From Bacillota bacterium (lineage in GTDB: Bacteria > Bacillota_I > Bacilli_A > ML615J-28 > CAG-698): 64,000 bases of DNA. The position numbers and the translations under genes are program-made. Under the pieces are notes generated by a model. The model was not told where the DNA came from and did not search any database. It saw only the letters and a list, made by a program, of their open reading frames with translations. This document shows, in pieces, positions 62,333 through 64,000 of this stretch. Location of the stretch: assembly GCA_016280895.1 (NCBI GenBank), contig JAEEHM010000093.1, forward strand, positions 1 through 64,000, given 5' to 3'. Position 1 is the first letter of the stretch. The number at the start of each line of letters is the position of its first letter.

Positions 62333-62814
62333 TAAAATTAGTTTTTATTATGGAAACCCGTTCATCCAATAGATCAGATTGGATGTACATAAAATCTTCA
62401 ATTGATTATTTTTATAAACCAAGAACATTTGCCTTAGACAAAATATTTGCTACCACAAAATCTGAGCTTATTAGCCAAGACACAAGAATTAAAAGTAAAA
62501 TAGATGATCCAACAAGAGAAGTAAAGGTTATAATTGTTGCTTATTATGATAGGGAAGAAGATTTGAATGATAAAATAATAAAGTATTGTAATGATAATGA
62601 TTACGATTTGGTTTGGATGAATTTAGATGTCGAAGATGTCTATTTAGGAAAACAAGTGCTAGATAATCGTAAAAAATCTGAAGCGATTAATTTCCAATCT
62701 AAAAAGCATAAATTGCTTCCAAAACTTACTGGACTTGCAAACACTTCCCCTTCGAAGACAAGACATACAACAAATTTGCTTTTAGTATTGGATAAATATA
62801 TAGCAAGAAATTAG
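62329..62814 (+). CDS. Small partner of the second ATPase, possible TOPRIM-like nuclease
   Basis: 161 residues, coupled to the ATPase gene by a 4-bp overlap. No family is recognised with confidence. A first strand ending in Glu (KLVFIMETRSSNRSD), a middle strand with an acidic pair (VIIVAYYDREEDLNDK, about residues 68-83) and a later VWMNLDVEDVYLG segment are spaced like a reduced TOPRIM fold. The basic C-terminus (KKHKLLPKL...TSPSKTRHTT) could bind nucleic acid. Operon position argues that it is the effector. Confidence 0.6.
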   Translation: MIKLVFIMETRSSNRSDWMYIKSSIDYFYKPRTFALDKIFATTKSELISQDTRIKSKIDDPTREVKVIIVAYYDREEDLNDKIIKYCNDNDYDLVWMNLDVEDVYLGKQVLDNRKKSEAINFQSKKHKLLPKLTGLANTSPSKTRHTTNLLLVLDKYIARN

Positions 62815-62857
62815 CATAAAAGTTACATAATTGTAATTTTTGTGTTCGTTTTAAACA

Positions 62858-62926
62858 TGTTAAATGTCAATATTATTTTAACCGAAAAAGAGAATATTAA
62901 TTTAACCAATGGGGGATAGGGGAAAT
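62858..62926 (+). mobile_element. IS-end-like repeat, copy 3 of 3
   Basis: TGTTAAATGTCAATATTA through AATGGGGGATAGGGGAAA, with one difference (ACCGAAAAAG) from the other copies. It lies 44 bp after the second ATPase operon and marks the right edge of the defence island. The remaining 200 bp to the next gene hold only the operator array and promoter. Confidence 0.7.
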
Positions 62927-63042
62927 GTGTCTGAAGTATTTTATTCTTTAGAAACAAAGAAAACGAGAAATGGAACCTAAATCTTTGCCTAATAAAAACA
63001 AACTTTGCTTAAAAATGATACAAAAATAGGCAAATTGCTTTA

Positions 63043-63097
63043 AAACCTTGGGTTTAGTCGTAAAAACCTTGGGTTTCGTTTGTAAAACCTTGGGTTT
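63043..63097 (+). promoter_or_regulatory. Three AAACCTTGGGTTT operator-like sites at 21-bp spacing
   Basis: The imperfect palindrome AAACCTTGGGTTT occurs at 63043-63055, 63064-63076 and 63085-63097, each 21 bp apart (two helical turns). The last one fills the spacer of the promoter below, so binding would block transcription. No regulator is encoded nearby. Confidence 0.8.
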
Positions 63098-63108
63098 GAT
63101 GGTATAAT
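63080..63108 (+). promoter_or_regulatory. Promoter of the window-edge lipoprotein gene
   Basis: TTGTAA (63080-63085), 17 bp, TATAAT (63103-63108) with an extended TG. Confidence 0.7.
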
Positions 63109-63126
63109 AAACACAAGAGGTGCATT

Positions 63127-64000
63127 ATGAAAAAGATAGGTTTGTTTTTAATAACATTATTATTTTTAATATTTACAGTTTCCTGCAAAAATGAACAAGA
63201 AAAAGAAGATGATTTCAACAATGAATTATATATAAATAAAGTAAATGATATTCTTTCTTTAGAAGATTTTAATTTACCAAATGGGAAAATTAAAAAAGTA
63301 GATGAAATAAATAATGATACAATAAAATATGTTGTTGTAAAAATAGAAGAAAGTGATACAGATTATAATACATATAAAGAATATATAGATAATTATTTTC
63401 AAAATATCAATTATAAAAATGCTACTAGAATATTAAGATTTGATAGAATTAATAATTTCAATATTTATCGAAGTTCTAATGAATATAGTAAGTTATCATT
63501 GTATTATAATGATGTAAGTAATTATTATTATATAAGTGCAACATATAATGAAGAAGATTATTTAGGTGAATCAGCAATAATATTGTTCGATTATTTTAAT
63601 AAAATATATAATCTAAATATATCATTTTTAAAAGATGTTAAATTCATAAAATCTATAGCTGGTTTTGATGGTGAACTTGGTCTTAATTTTGAAATTTATG
63701 GTAAAGATGTAAATGAGATAAATATAGATCAATATTATACATATTTAAAAGATATGGAAAAGGTAATAGATAAAGATTACATTAAAACTGAAGAAGTTTA
63801 TGCAATTGAAGAAAATATGACTGAATATTTTGTGACATCTTTTTATAATATTGAAGATAAAGATGATGTATATAAAATATCTAATTATTATCTAATGTAT
63901 AATAAGAGGATCAAATTAACATCAGATGGTAAATCAGAATTAACATCTTATAGTTTCTCTATATCAGGAGAATCTTATGATCAAGATAAGAACAAAATCC
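63127..64000 (+). CDS. Lipoprotein, truncated by the window end
   Basis: The frame stays open from the ATG at 63127 to the end of the window, giving 291 codons so far. GAGGTG lies 5 bases before the start. The signal peptide (KKIGLFLITLLFLIFTVSC) ends in a lipobox with Cys20, so the protein should be membrane-anchored on the outside. The rest is acidic, rich in Asn, Tyr and Asp, and I recognise no domain. It resembles the large lipoprotein at 12569 in general style (surface-exposed, acidic) but not in repeats. Three operator-like palindromes lie over its promoter. Confidence 0.82.
   Translation, partial: MKKIGLFLITLLFLIFTVSCKNEQEKEDDFNNELYINKVNDILSLEDFNLPNGKIKKVDEINNDTIKYVVVKIEESDTDYNTYKEYIDNYFQNINYKNATRILRFDRINNFNIYRSSNEYSKLSLYYNDVSNYYYISATYNEEDYLGESAIILFDYFNKIYNLNISFLKDVKFIKSIAGFDGELGLNFEIYGKDVNEINIDQYYTYLKDMEKVIDKDYIKTEEVYAIEENMTEYFVTSFYNIEDKDDVYKISNYYLMYNKRIKLTSDGKSELTSYSFSISGESYDQDKNKI

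Noticed and set aside
49347-62814. A prophage as explanation for the defence region
   Set aside because: No integrase, terminase, portal, capsid or tail gene is present. The region is a set of separate defence modules and scars.
1-64000. Mycoplasma-type code with TGA read as Trp
   Set aside because: Several complete genes end in TGA at the expected length (for example at 6691 and 38093), and tryptophans are encoded by TGG.
1-64000. tRNA or rRNA genes
   Set aside because: I found no cloverleaf-like sequence with a CCA-type end or GC-rich conserved T-loop, and no rRNA motif, although a by-eye search can miss a tRNA.

Overview
The window is very AT-rich and uses the standard bacterial code: TGA ends many genes and Trp is written TGG. 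Strong GGAGG ribosome sites, TATAAT promoters (often with an upstream TG) and hairpin-plus-T-run terminators fit a low-GC Bacillota genome. The gene set (formate-tetrahydrofolate ligase, arginine deiminase pathway, lipoproteins, exopolysaccharide locus, many defence genes) suggests a host-associated anaerobe of the Bacilli/Erysipelotrichia/'RF39' kind. No rRNA, tRNA or species marker is present, so this placement is an inference.

Layout. (1) 1-8,886: housekeeping and envelope genes on the plus strand: fhs, a metallophosphoesterase, a GT8-acyltransferase fusion, a CrtO-like protein, a fucose-isomerase-like protein, a PlsC acyltransferase with a zinc ribbon, and a small DUF3791 pair. (2) 9,050-12,270: arcA-arcB-arcC on the minus strand, with paired 62-bp hairpin repeats beside its terminator. 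(3) 12,569-17,668: a 1,699-residue repeat-bearing lipoprotein. (4) 17.7-26.1 kb: an accessory region with an HTH-MNT nucleotidyltransferase, two GNAT acetyltransferases, a HigBA-type module, two unrecognised genes behind a structured leader, remnants of DUF1016 nuclease genes, and an ATPase-TOPRIM pair. (5) 26.1-49.3 kb: a large extracellular polysaccharide locus. It starts with an autoregulator-like gene and UDP-sugar supply (galE, pgm, galU, pgi), then a priming transferase, a probable CDP-activated substituent cassette, glycosyltransferases, polymerase, pyruvyltransferase-like gene and flippase, and ends with three UDP-L-FucNAc genes. (6) 49.3-62.8 kb: a defence island with a membrane protein plus DGQHR protein, AbiH, a two-gene set sharing a putative amyloid-type motif, a PD-(D/E)XK protein, a PHP-ATPase of TrlF type, and a second ATPase with a small partner. 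It is full of scars: two ugd 3' ends, a wecB 3' end, short IS-end repeats and an istA fragment. (7) 62.9 kb to the end: a lipoprotein gene cut by the window edge, behind three regularly spaced operator-like sites.

How the parts fit. Regions 4 and 6 lie either side of the polysaccharide locus and share scar types (a wecB end and a roughly 70-bp IS-end-like repeat). This suggests defence cargo has repeatedly entered the edges of a variable polysaccharide locus, probably by recombination between duplicated 3' gene ends. The most interesting candidate system is 52,873-54,115. A 63-residue single-pass membrane peptide ends in GVAVGVNNGEVNV. The next gene, overlapping it, encodes a soluble protein that begins with the near-identical GTAVGVNNGEINI. 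This layout recalls bacterial amyloid-templating sensor/effector pairs.

All assignments were made by eye from sequence. Family names come from remembered motifs, not from database searches.
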